Shown: piece by piece, positions 1 to 7,106 of the stretch
How positions within the stretch are numbered: position 1 is the first letter of the stretch
Layout of the letters: each line of letters starts with the position of its first letter
Program-made: the position numbers and the translations under genes
Notes under the pieces: generated by a model
What the model saw: only the letters and a program-made list of their open reading frames with translations
Told to the model about the DNA's origin: nothing
The model's database searches: none
DNA from: CALIBK01 sp037444165
GTDB lineage: Bacteria > Desulfobacterota > BSN033 > UBA1163
Direction of reading: 5' to 3'
Assembly (NCBI GenBank): GCA_037444165.1
Contig: JBBIMX010000018.1
Coordinates: 1-37,505, forward strand
Length of the DNA stretch: 37,505 bases

Positions 1-53
1 TTTTTTAAAAATTATTAAATAAATTTTTTACTCCTTTGTCAAGGAAAAATTGT

Positions 54-82
54 TTGACCCTAAAGCCATCTCGTGTTAATTT
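54..82 (+). promoter_or_regulatory. Candidate sigma-70 promoter of the first aldolase gene
   Basis: TTGACC at 54-59 is followed after 17 bases by TAATTT at 77-82, about 40 bases before the start codon at 122. The sequence TTTGGTAAA at 80-88 overlaps the -10 box and recurs at 1047-1055 upstream of the permease gene, where it forms one arm of an inverted repeat, so one regulator might act on both. The boxes are visible; promoter activity is inferred. Confidence 0.5.
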
Positions 83-121
83 GGTAAAGGTAATTTAAAG
101 TTTAACGATTGGAGAAAACCT

Positions 122-1000
122 ATGAAACTGGCTGGAGTGATGCCCCCTATTACCACGCCTTTTCAAGACGGAGCCCTGGCTCTCAGTAAGCTCAAAAAAA
201 ACTTTCAGAAATGGAACAAAACAGGCCTTTCAGGCTACCTCGTCTTGGGGTCGAATGGAGAGGCCGTCTATTTGAACGAAAGGGAGCGATTGAAAATCAT
301 TGAAACCTCTCGGGAATCTATTCCTTCTTCCAAAATAATGATGGTTGGAACAGGAGCGGAATCTACTCAGGAGACGATTCGATTCACCAATCAGGCTGCC
401 AAGATGGGAGCGGACTGTGCCCTCGTGGTGACCCCCTCCTATTTTAAGGGCTCCATGAAACCCCAAATTCTCTACGATCACTTTATCGCCGTGGCTGAAA
501 GCTCCGAGATTGGAATTCTCATTTACAACGTGCCTCAGTTTACTGGAATCAATTTAGAGGCCGAATGGGTCGCCAGACTTTCGGAACATCCAAATATCAT
601 TGGAATCAAGGATAGTTCTGGCCATATAGGGCAGTTAAGTGAAATTGTCTCTCTCTCCAAAAAAGGATTTGCTGTCTTTGTTGGCTCTGCTCCTGTCTTT
701 TATCCGGCCCTTTGCGTAGGGGCGATAGGAGGAATTCTGGCTGTCGCCAACGTGGTCCCTGAAACCTGTGTGGAAATCTATAAATCATACCTTCATGGAA
801 AAATGGATCAGGCTAAAGAGCTTCAAAATCGGCTCACTCCTTTAGCCAAAGCCGTGACCACTCAGTATGGGATCGGAGGCCTCAAGATGGCTATGGACCT
901 CAATGGCTATTTTGGAGGAAACCCTCGTCCCCCCCTCAAAAGACCCGAAAAAGAGGTTGAAGAGAAACTAAAAAAACTCTTAGAAAATTTAAAAAGCTAA
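122..1000 (+). CDS. DapA-family aldolase, 4-hydroxy-2-oxoglutarate aldolase-like
   Basis: A class I (Schiff-base) TIM-barrel aldolase of 292 aa, the normal length for the DapA superfamily. Visible hallmarks are GSNGE at 43-47, the catalytic Tyr135 in YNVP, and Lys163 in GIKDSSG. The C-terminal half (GAIGGILAVANV, then a stretch with AVTTQYGIGGLK and YFGGNPRPPL) resembles eukaryotic 4-hydroxy-2-oxoglutarate aldolase (HOGA1) more than dihydrodipicolinate synthase. HOGA splits 4-hydroxy-2-oxoglutarate to pyruvate and glyoxylate and can act on related 2-oxo acids. That fits the glyoxylate-centred genes downstream, but no lysine pathway gene is near. GGAG lies 7 bases before the ATG. Family certain; substrate inferred, with other 2-keto-acid aldolases or a DHDPS paralogue as alternatives. 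Confidence 0.8.
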   Translation: MKLAGVMPPITTPFQDGALALSKLKKNFQKWNKTGLSGYLVLGSNGEAVYLNERERLKIIETSRESIPSSKIMMVGTGAESTQETIRFTNQAAKMGADCALVVTPSYFKGSMKPQILYDHFIAVAESSEIGILIYNVPQFTGINLEAEWVARLSEHPNIIGIKDSSGHIGQLSEIVSLSKKGFAVFVGSAPVFYPALCVGAIGGILAVANVVPETCVEIYKSYLHGKMDQAKELQNRLTPLAKAVTTQYGIGGLKMAMDLNGYFGGNPRPPLKRPEKEVEEKLKKLLENLKS

Positions 1001-1037
1001 CCTTCCTCCTCCATTAGGTATAGCAGTTTTTTAAATG

Positions 1038-1067
1038 ACCAAAATTTTTGGTAAATATTTTTTACCA
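1038..1067. promoter_or_regulatory. Two overlapping dyads upstream of the permease gene
   Basis: ACCAAAATTTTTGGT at 1038-1052 is a perfect odd palindrome. TGGTAAA at 1049-1055 and TTTACCA at 1061-1067 form a second inverted repeat with a 5-base spacer. Both sit 18-47 bases upstream of the candidate -35 box at 1085, a usual operator or activator position. They lie after the aldolase gene but lack a GC-rich stem and T-tract, so a terminator is less likely. Confidence 0.4.
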
Positions 1068-1084
1068 TTTCTCTCACCTCTAAC

Positions 1085-1112
1085 TTGACAAAAATTTCAA
1101 TCTTGATATCTT
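1085..1112 (+). promoter_or_regulatory. Candidate promoter of the Nramp-like permease
   Basis: TTGACA at 1085-1090 matches the -35 consensus; TATCTT at 1107-1112 follows after 16 bases as a weak -10. Transcription from here would give a leader of about 80 bases before the ATG at 1201, containing an unused consensus Shine-Dalgarno sequence at 1130-1141. Confidence 0.4.
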
Positions 1113-1129
1113 ATTTATAACCAGGAGTG

Positions 1130-1141
1130 AAAGGAGGTGAA
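1130..1141 (+). promoter_or_regulatory. Orphan Shine-Dalgarno motif in the permease leader
   Basis: AAAGGAGGTGAA is a near-perfect match to the 16S rRNA 3' tail, but no ATG follows at usable spacing. The functional ribosome site of the permease is the separate purine run just before its ATG at 1201. The same 11-mer AAAGGAGGTGA occurs in the leaders of dctP and tctC. Confidence 0.5.
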
Positions 1142-1200
1142 GATTAAGTTATCTAAGTCTTTTTAAAAATTCATTTTTCCTAAAGAAAGGGGGGAAGATT

Positions 1201-2742
1201 ATGGCTGAGACCATTAAAGCAGGGTGTCTTCAAGATTGGAAAGTAGGGGATTTACCTGAGGCTCCAAAGAGAGGGGTTAAGAATGCTTTGAAAATGCTTG
1301 GCCCGGGTGCCATTCTCCTCTCTCTATCCATTGGCAGTGGCGAGTGGCTGATGGGACCTGCAGCCGCGGTTCAGTACGGACCGATGCTGATGTGGATTAC
1401 CACCATTGCCTGTATTGTTCAAACCTTTTTTAATCTCGAATGTATTCGCTATGTTATATTTTCTGGGGAACCAATGATGATCGGCTATAATCGTTTAAAA
1501 CCAGGCCGCTGGCTCTGGGGCCCTTTCTGGATCATTACTTGTGTCGTATGTATCGGACCCGGATGGGCTATCACTTCCGCTACAGCTTGGACAGCGATTC
1601 TTATCAATAAGATGCCTGGGCCAGAACAAAAGGTCACGGTCATGGTTTGGGGGCTCATTTGGACGGCTCTGGTGCTCTTCATGCTCCTCTGGGGAAGAAA
1701 AGTGGAAAGTACCTTAGAAAAATTATCCTGGTGTTTTGTGGCTGCGATTGTAGGATCTATGGTCATCTTGATTATCGGTTGGGTTCCCGCTGAATCGATT
1801 TGGAGAGTTACCAAGGGGTTCTTCTCTTTCGGAATGATTCCTGAGGGAGCGGACCCTGTGCTTCTTGGAGGTTTTGCAGCCTACTCTGCTGCTGGAGGGA
1901 TTTTCAATATCTCGGCCTCGAACTGGTTTAGAGATAAGGGATATGGAATGGGGAAAGAGGTTGGTTATATATCAGGGGCGATTGGTGGTGAAAAAATTGA
2001 AGTCTCTCCGACTGGTATTGTCTTCAGGCCTACCGAGGAAAATATGAGGAAATGGAGAGATTGGCTCCATTTTGCTCGGATAGACCAGTGGATCCTTTTT
2101 GGATTGGGTTGTTGGATCGGAATGTGGCTCACTGTAAATTTTGCTGTGGGTTTGATCCCACAAGGAACTAAACTGGCAGGTTGGGCAGTAGCTGCCTATC
2201 AGGGAGATGCTATTCGTAAGTTCTTAGGAACCCCTGGATGGGTCTGGGTTCAACTCATCGGTTTCTGGGTTCTTTTCGGAACTCAACTCGGTGTCACTGA
2301 CTCAGCTACCCGACAGATGGCTGATATGCTCTATAATCTCTGGCCAGGTTTAAGAGAGTGGATCAAAGGGGATATTCGTTGGATCTATTATATCGTGTTT
2401 GGCTTAGTGGTCCTCTGGGTGATTCTGATGGTATCGGTAGTAAAACTCCCATTAACCTATATTTTGATCCAGGCCAACATTGCGGGCTTTGTCTTCGTCT
2501 ATGGTGGGATTCAAACCCTGGTGGTCAATCACAAATTTCTCCCCAAAGCGATCAGACCTAACTGGTTTGAAGACCTCATGGTCATCTGTATGATCATTTT
2601 TTATGGAATCTTCAGCCTCTTTGCTGTAAACAAGGCCTTCAAAACTACGGGATGGGTGATCCTGTTAATTATCTACCTCATTGTTCTCGCATTTGGGATA
2701 GTTGATCTGGCAAAGAGAAAAGAAGAAGGTTATCAGGAATAA
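1201..2742 (+). CDS. Nramp-superfamily permease with divergent TM1
   Basis: A 513-residue integral membrane protein with roughly eleven or twelve hydrophobic segments, matching the long variant group usually named Nramp family divalent metal transporter. Canonical Nramp proteins carry DPGN in broken helix 1, where Asp and Asn bind the metal. Here the equivalent stretch reads LSIGSGEWLMGP (about 41-52), with no DPGN, and the segment around 290-380 is large and aromatic-rich. The metal site is therefore not conserved as in MntH, and an organic substrate is possible. A purine-rich run (GGGGGGAAG) precedes the ATG by a few bases. It follows the aldolase gene with its own candidate promoter. Superfamily assignment fairly secure; substrate unknown. 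Confidence 0.7.
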   Translation: MAETIKAGCLQDWKVGDLPEAPKRGVKNALKMLGPGAILLSLSIGSGEWLMGPAAAVQYGPMLMWITTIACIVQTFFNLECIRYVIFSGEPMMIGYNRLKPGRWLWGPFWIITCVVCIGPGWAITSATAWTAILINKMPGPEQKVTVMVWGLIWTALVLFMLLWGRKVESTLEKLSWCFVAAIVGSMVILIIGWVPAESIWRVTKGFFSFGMIPEGADPVLLGGFAAYSAAGGIFNISASNWFRDKGYGMGKEVGYISGAIGGEKIEVSPTGIVFRPTEENMRKWRDWLHFARIDQWILFGLGCWIGMWLTVNFAVGLIPQGTKLAGWAVAAYQGDAIRKFLGTPGWVWVQLIGFWVLFGTQLGVTDSATRQMADMLYNLWPGLREWIKGDIRWIYYIVFGLVVLWVILMVSVVKLPLTYILIQANIAGFVFVYGGIQTLVVNHKFLPKAIRPNWFEDLMVICMIIFYGIFSLFAVNKAFKTTGWVILLIIYLIVLAFGIVDLAKRKEEGYQE

Positions 2743-2749
2743 AAAAATG

Positions 2750-2784
2750 CCCCAGCACTCTTTAATTCATTAGGAGTGCTGGGG
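2750..2784. terminator. Perfect 11-bp hairpin, intrinsic terminator
   Basis: CCCCAGCACTC at 2750-2760 pairs perfectly with GAGTGCTGGGG at 2774-2784 across a 13-base loop, starting 8 bases after the permease stop codon. The A-run at 2741-2747 becomes a U-tract on the minus strand, so it is a good intrinsic terminator for leftward transcription. On the plus strand only AAAAAT follows, so rightward termination would be weak. Confidence 0.7.
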
Positions 2785-2796
2785 AAAAATGTTCAG

Positions 2797-3027
2797 ATGA
2801 TAAAAAACTATTTCAGCAAATTTACTATTTTTTTCTGGTGTGGGATTGGGTTTTTATTGGTTGCCCTACGTCACATTTTCATGAAAGGTTACACCCATAG
2901 GGCCGGGTTCATGATCCTGCTGGGCCTGGCCCTTCTGGCTGCCGCTTTCACAGATAGGCAGAAAAGGAAACTTCAGACCTGGAGAGAAGAACAACAAAAG
3001 AAGTTAACGAATAGTTTAAAAAGATGA
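2797..3027 (+). CDS. Small two-helix membrane protein, function unknown
   Basis: 76 aa from ATG 2797. An in-frame GTG at 2776 would lie inside the terminator hairpin, so the ATG is preferred; GGGGA lies about 12 bases upstream. Two hydrophobic stretches (about 9-29 and 37-52) are followed by a highly charged tail rich in Lys, Arg, Gln and Glu. The composition is typical of a genuine small inner-membrane protein with a cytoplasmic basic tail. I do not recognise a family. It follows the permease on the same strand, which might suggest a co-transported accessory role, but the hairpin separates them. Confidence 0.5.
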   Translation: MIKNYFSKFTIFFWCGIGFLLVALRHIFMKGYTHRAGFMILLGLALLAAAFTDRQKRKLQTWREEQQKKLTNSLKR

Positions 3028-3036
3028 GAATCCAAA

Positions 3037-3183
3037 TTATTCGTTAGGGAAAACGTTTTCAAACCCTTTAATAAATCCATAAATGACAAACCCAATGATC
3101 CCTATGACGATCCCCGCACAAACGAATAAAATGAAATTGGGAGGGAGAATAAAAGGCATATTCCCAGTTGTTCCTGTGGTCAT
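3037..3183 (-). CDS. 48-aa single-span membrane protein
   Basis: A short gene in a gap that looks empty. It starts at ATG 3183, with a strong AGGGGGG ribosome site about 5 bases upstream, and ends at TAA 3037-3039. The product begins MTTGTTGNMPF and has one strongly hydrophobic span (about residues 17-38: FILFVCAGIVIGIIGFVIYGF), then a short tail ending NVFPNE. A TTGACA-17-TAATTA promoter lies just upstream, and the 11-bp hairpin at 2750-2784 terminates this strand beyond the opposing small gene. Family unknown; single-span proteins of this size can be transporter accessory subunits. Confidence 0.6.
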   Translation of the reverse strand: MTTGTTGNMPFILPPNFILFVCAGIVIGIIGFVIYGFIKGFENVFPNE

Positions 3184-3215
3184 ATGAACCCCCCTTTATG
3201 GATGACTTATTAATT

Positions 3216-3244
3216 TAATTAATTAAAAAATCTCTTTTTGTCAA
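3216..3244 (-). promoter_or_regulatory. Promoter of the 48-aa membrane protein gene
   Basis: On the minus strand TTGACA (3244-3239) is followed after exactly 17 bases by TAATTA (3221-3216), roughly 33 bases before the ATG at 3183. A consensus -35 with an AT-rich -10 in the short gap between two minus-strand genes supports the small gene being independently expressed. Confidence 0.5.
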
Positions 3245-3263
3245 TCCAACTTTCCTTTATGAA

Positions 3264-3707
3264 TTAAAGATTTTTCGATTTGATCTCTGGATTTAAACCC
3301 CGAAGATGGATAAGAATCTTTTGTAACTCCTTATTCCTCATCACGCCGAATAAAAAGATCTTCTCTTTCTCTAAATGAAATCGAATAAAACCGATCGGGA
3401 AATGAGGACCTTCAATAAGCCCAATTTCTTGAGGAGAGATTTTCATTGTCCTTCTGAAACTGGTTAACTCCAGCGCTCCGTTATTGTCCATCATCATCTT
3501 ATAAAAGATTCCAAGAGAAAAATACCAAGTAAAAATAAAAATGAATGCAATCATAAATAATTGAAACCAACTCTTCCACCCTTTTATTCCAAAAAGATAA
3601 ACAGAAACGACTGTCCAAGCAGTGAGAAGGAGATAAAAAGTTAACAGATAGAGAAGCGGGGCTTTGTATCCCTTACACTCCTCCAATGAAACGGAGAGAG
3701 TTTTCAT
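3264..3707 (-). CDS. Two-helix membrane protein with C-terminal soluble domain
   Basis: 147 aa, with GGTGGTG five bases before the ATG. Two hydrophobic hairpin helices (about 15-38 and 48-70) are followed by about 75 residues of beta-rich appearance (GALELTSFRRTMKISPQEIGLIEG, then FIRFHLEKEKIFLFGVMRN). A membrane hairpin plus a small beta domain recalls bacterial PH-like (bPH2/DUF304-type) proteins, where the domain monitors membrane or signalling states. This is a resemblance in layout only. It lies downstream of the TRAP genes on the same strand, 72 bases after dctM, and could be read through from them. Function not assigned. Confidence 0.55.
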   Translation of the reverse strand: MKTLSVSLEECKGYKAPLLYLLTFYLLLTAWTVVSVYLFGIKGWKSWFQLFMIAFIFIFTWYFSLGIFYKMMMDNNGALELTSFRRTMKISPQEIGLIEGPHFPIGFIRFHLEKEKIFLFGVMRNKELQKILIHLRGLNPEIKSKNL

Positions 3708-3779
3708 AATAACACCACCGAAGGCAACCCTCCTCTAAAAGGCCATCTGCTCTCTAAGAGGGTGAGTCGTTGGGCATCC

Positions 3780-5108
3780 TTATCCCCTATAAAATAACTT
3801 TGGAACAATAAGAATGATTTCTGGAAAGATCATACAAAGAACTAAACCAATAAATTGAAGTCCAAGAAAGGGAGCGGCTGATCGCCAGATATCCGTGGTG
3901 GTGACTTCAGGGGGAGCCACTCCTTTAAGATAAAAAAGGGCATACCCAAAGGGAGGGGTAAGGAATGACATTTGTAAATTAACAGCAAAAAGCACACCGA
4001 ACCAGATTGGGTCAAAGCCTAACTGTCGAATGATGGGGCCAAAAATAGGGATCGTCAGCATGATAATTCCAACCCAATCAATGAAACAACCCAAAAAGAT
4101 AAGAATGAATTGCATAATCCACAGAATCACCCACCGGCTCAGCCCTGATCCCACAAGCAAATTCGTCACGAACTGTCCTCCCCCTACCATTACATAGAGA
4201 GCCACAAAGATATTGGCTCCAAACATCGTCCAGAGAACCATGGCAGATGATTTCAAGGTATTCTCTGCAGCCTCTACAATCCCTTTCCACTTCAATCTTC
4301 CTTGAAGAATGGCAATGATGATGGCTCCGGTAGCCCCTACCCCGGCAGCCTCCGTGGGTGCGGCAATGCCGATAAAAATAGTTCCAAGGACGAGGAAAAT
4401 TAGAATTCCAGCTGGAAGGAGAGGTAAAAGAAGTCTAATTCTTCCGGAAAGGGGAAGCCTTTCTTCTTTTGGAATTGGAGGACCCATCTGAGGGTTAATG
4501 TAGCATCGAATGGTAATATAAATGGCATATAGGCTGGCAAGAAGAAAGCCTGGCAAGAAAGCTCCTCCATAGAGTTGACCAATAGAACTATTATCAACCA
4601 TCCCGTAGACGATCAACATCACACTCGGAGGGATAAGGATACCGAGAGTTCCACCTGCGAGAATGGATCCGCAGGCTAAATACTTATCATATTTCCTTTT
4701 AAGCATCTCAGGGAGGGCGATCAAACCCATTGTCACTTCGCTTGCTCCGATGACTCCAACCATAGCAGCCATCATCGTGCAAGCTCCTACAGTCGCTGTG
4801 GCGACTCCTCCTTTAAGATGGCCCACCCATTGATAGACCATTTCATAGATATCGGCAATAAGCCCACTCCGTTCGAGAATATTGGCCATAAAAATAAACA
4901 AAGGGATGGCTGCCAGAAGATAATTTACCATCAACCCAAATACTCGAGTAGGAATGATATTAATGGCAGAAGGACCCTGAAGGAGAGCCGTAAAGATAAC
5001 CCCTATGGTTCCACAAGAAAAGGCCACTGGGAGCCCCAATCCCAAAAGGATGAATAAAGATCCAAACATCAGGATGGTAATCAGTTCAATACTCAGTTCA
5101 ATACTCAT
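3780..5108 (-). CDS. dctM: TRAP transporter large permease, DctM
   Basis: The 12-helix ion-coupled permease of a TRAP importer, 442 aa, standard length. It is hydrophobic throughout, with typical DctM stretches: the Gly-rich segment GGTLGILIPPSVMLIVYG (about 153-170), a repeat of this fold late in the protein (MSFLTPPFGYALFYLKG), and ATEAAGVGA in the middle. Its ATG overlaps the dctQ stop codon (ATGA, 5105-5108), so the two are translationally coupled. The start carries an exact 12-bp tandem duplication that makes SIEL occur twice at residues 2-9. It works with DctQ and DctP to import a carboxylate using a sodium or proton gradient. Confident on family; substrate unknown. Confidence 0.93.
   Translation of the reverse strand: MSIELSIELITILMFGSLFILLGLGLPVAFSCGTIGVIFTALLQGPSAINIIPTRVFGLMVNYLLAAIPLFIFMANILERSGLIADIYEMVYQWVGHLKGGVATATVGACTMMAAMVGVIGASEVTMGLIALPEMLKRKYDKYLACGSILAGGTLGILIPPSVMLIVYGMVDNSSIGQLYGGAFLPGFLLASLYAIYITIRCYINPQMGPPIPKEERLPLSGRIRLLLPLLPAGILIFLVLGTIFIGIAAPTEAAGVGATGAIIIAILQGRLKWKGIVEAAENTLKSSAMVLWTMFGANIFVALYVMVGGGQFVTNLLVGSGLSRWVILWIMQFILIFLGCFIDWVGIIMLTIPIFGPIIRQLGFDPIWFGVLFAVNLQMSFLTPPFGYALFYLKGVAPPEVTTTDIWRSAAPFLGLQFIGLVLCMIFPEIILIVPKLFYRG
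5082..5105. repeat. Exact 12-bp tandem duplication at the dctM start
   Basis: CAGTTCAATACT occurs twice head to tail at 5082-5093 and 5094-5105. On the minus strand this encodes SIEL-SIEL directly after the initiator Met of DctM. It keeps the frame and the coupled dctQ stop/dctM start. Confidence 0.9.
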
Positions 5109-5653
5109 TCAAACTCCCTCCCTGTTACCGCAAAATGAATATCCCGAATTAACCAGACAACCCCCTGTAGAAGCAACAAGAATCCTCCAAGCACCATCAT
5201 AAATTTGACAGGATAATATGGGGGTTGCCAGTCTGTAAACGAAAGTTCCCCTAAAATTTCAATCCCAAAAATGGTGGCGCCTGCATTATAAGTTTGTGAG
5301 GCCCAGTAGAAATTCCAGCAGGTATAGAGAAAAAGAATGTTAAATAGAAAAAAGAAAAAGGCACCGATGATATCCAGATAGGCTCTTGTCCGAGGCGATC
5401 GGGTTGAATAGAACACATCCACTCTTACATGAGCACGATAGTAGTGGGCATAGCCTGCTGCCACGCAGTAGTAGATGGCAAAGAGAAGGGTCATACTCTC
5501 ATGACCCCAGTTGGTGGGCATATTGAATAAGTATCGCATGACCACCTCAAACGTAATAATCCCCACAGCCATCAGGGTCACATAAACCATCATCTTACCC
5601 ACAAAAATATTTGTTTTGTTTACAGCCATCATGAATGTCCTTAAACCCTTCAT
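5105..5653 (-). CDS. dctQ: TRAP transporter small permease, DctQ
   Basis: 182 aa with four hydrophobic segments, the usual small-subunit layout. The conserved N-terminal region reads VYVTLMAVGIITFEVVMRYLFNMPTNWGHE, matching the DctQ pattern of an R-Y-x-F-N-x-P-x-x-W motif followed by an acidic residue. Later there is YYRAHVRVDVFYS, the usual H-V-R-V-D region. It bridges DctM and the binding protein. GGAG lies 6 bases before the ATG. The stop overlaps dctM. A gap of 163 bases with a GC-rich stem-loop separates it from dctP, so dctQM may be expressed at a lower level than the binding protein. Confidence 0.93.
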   Translation of the reverse strand: MKGLRTFMMAVNKTNIFVGKMMVYVTLMAVGIITFEVVMRYLFNMPTNWGHESMTLLFAIYYCVAAGYAHYYRAHVRVDVFYSTRSPRTRAYLDIIGAFFFFLFNILFLYTCWNFYWASQTYNAGATIFGIEILGELSFTDWQPPYYPVKFMMVLGGFLLLLQGVVWLIRDIHFAVTGREFE

Positions 5654-5785
5654 AAGGATCTCCTCACTTTACTCGTTCATCAAAATCTACTTAGTCCTTT
5701 CATTCTTGAAACACAGAAACCCATTTTTCATTCTTTTCGTGGATCCCTACCCTCCTGATAAGGATAAAGAAAGTTCTTAGATTAG

Positions 5786-5809
5786 AAGGGGAGGGTAAAC
5801 CCTCCCCTT
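5786..5809 (-). terminator. Stem-loop between dctP and dctQ
   Basis: AAGGGGAGGG and CCCTCCCCTT pair over 10 bp with a 4-base loop, starting 7 bases after the dctP stop. No U-tract follows on the minus strand, so this is more likely an attenuator or a 3'-stabilising hairpin that raises dctP over dctQM than a full terminator. A comparable hairpin follows tctC at 29033-29060. Confidence 0.55.
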
Positions 5810-5816
5810 AACTTTC

Positions 5817-6968
5817 TTAAAGTGTTAATTTTCTTCCCTGGGAATCGACCAGATCAGATTCGCTATAGTAGCCCACCTTGACGCTCTTCATAAATTCCCA
5901 CTGAGATTTAAAGGCCCTTAAGGCAAACGGGTCTTTCTTTGCCCATTTGACCCACATCTCAGGAGCAAACTTTTTAAACTTTTCAATATCAGACTCCTTC
6001 AAACGAATAATTTCGACCCCTTTCTGTTTGAATTTCTCAAAGGCTTCGATATCGGCCTTCTGCACAAAGGCATACTGCTCCCAGGAATGCTGATGAACGG
6101 CTGCTTCAACGATCTGTTGGAGATGCTTTGGCAAAGCCTGCCATTTTTTCAGATTGATATCTAAACTCATCAAGTCAACTGGTTGGTGTAAACAAGGGGT
6201 CGAAGGAGGTCCCATAATGATATACTTGGTAATTTCGGCAAACCCCAAGCTATAATTTACGGCTGCACCTACAAAGTCAGAAGCGTCAATCACTCCTTTC
6301 TCCAATGCCGGATAAATCTCTGCACTTGGGAGAAGAATCGTTGAAACACCCGCCGCTCGATAAATCTCAGCAATCATTCCTCCCGGGTAACGAATCTTCT
6401 TCCCCTTAAATTCTTCAAAGGAACGGATAGGAACTTTAGAATGGATGAGATTATCATCATGTTGAATGGGACCGACATAATAAAGGTTATGTTGTGCATA
6501 GGCCTCACGAGCAATCTTTTTCCCTCCCAATTCTTCGAACCAGGTTTCCCATTGGTCCGGTCGATCCATTCCAAAAGGATAAGAGGAGAGGAATCCTGTG
6601 ACAGGAAGTTTTCCAACCCAATAGAGAGTGAAACAATGCATCGCATCAAAGACCCCTGCCTTCACAGCATCAAACATTTCGAAGGTCCCAACGATGGCCC
6701 CTGCAGGAAATCCTTCAAAGATTAATTTCCCTTCTGAGAGTTCTCCAACCAATTTGCAAAGGTTTTGGAAACAGACATAGGCCGCATCTCCTGCATTCCA
6801 TGCAGTTTGAACCTTCCATTTGATTGGAGCAGCAGAGGCATATTTAAGAAAGGCTGGAACTCCTACTGTTGCAGCCGTTGCACCAGCCACTGCACCGGCT
6901 GTCTTTAAAAACCTCCGACGTGATACGTTCTCCACTTTTGTCTTTTTTTGTCTCATTTTCTTTTCCAT
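5817..6968 (-). CDS. dctP: TRAP substrate-binding protein DctP, Tat-exported
   Basis: Periplasmic carboxylate-binding protein, 383 aa. The N-terminus carries a twin-arginine signal: SRRRFLK at 16-22, a hydrophobic Ala/Gly/Val stretch, and a likely cleavage after ASA near 46. The mature part has the DctP fold signatures, including FDAVKAGVFDAMHC and the substrate-arginine region KGKKIRYPGG. It resembles the branch that contains TakP and other 2-oxo or 2-hydroxy monocarboxylate binders (inference from look, not from a search). AGGAGG lies 5 bases before the ATG. Its neighbours oxidise 2-hydroxyacids, so glycolate, lactate or a 2-oxo acid is a sensible cargo. A Tat signal implies folding before export. 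Confidence 0.9.
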   Translation of the reverse strand: MEKKMRQKKTKVENVSRRRFLKTAGAVAGATAATVGVPAFLKYASAAPIKWKVQTAWNAGDAAYVCFQNLCKLVGELSEGKLIFEGFPAGAIVGTFEMFDAVKAGVFDAMHCFTLYWVGKLPVTGFLSSYPFGMDRPDQWETWFEELGGKKIAREAYAQHNLYYVGPIQHDDNLIHSKVPIRSFEEFKGKKIRYPGGMIAEIYRAAGVSTILLPSAEIYPALEKGVIDASDFVGAAVNYSLGFAEITKYIIMGPPSTPCLHQPVDLMSLDINLKKWQALPKHLQQIVEAAVHQHSWEQYAFVQKADIEAFEKFKQKGVEIIRLKESDIEKFKKFAPEMWVKWAKKDPFALRAFKSQWEFMKSVKVGYYSESDLVDSQGRKLTL

Positions 6969-7032
6969 AAGGCCCTCCTTTTATTCAAGAATGGTTAAAA
7001 GCCAAAATCCTTGCCCTCTTCCCTTTATCTCC

Positions 7033-7043
7033 TCACCTCCTTT
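7033..7043 (-). promoter_or_regulatory. Orphan Shine-Dalgarno motif in the dctP leader
   Basis: On the minus strand the motif is AAAGGAGGTGA, followed by purine-rich sequence with no ATG. The real dctP ribosome site AGGAGGG lies about 60 bases further on. Only GTG-AGG-AGA-stop could follow in frame, overlapping the motif itself, so it does not serve a gene. Confidence 0.5.
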
Positions 7044-7106
7044 CCCGGTAAAAGTGTTTATAAAAATGGTCTTATCTTTTTACTGGACTTTCTTTATTGG
7101 ACGGAA

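Noticed and set aside
122..1000. Annotation of the first gene as dihydrodipicolinate synthase (dapA)
   Set aside because: No lysine-biosynthesis neighbour, and the C-terminal half follows 4-hydroxy-2-oxoglutarate aldolase more closely.
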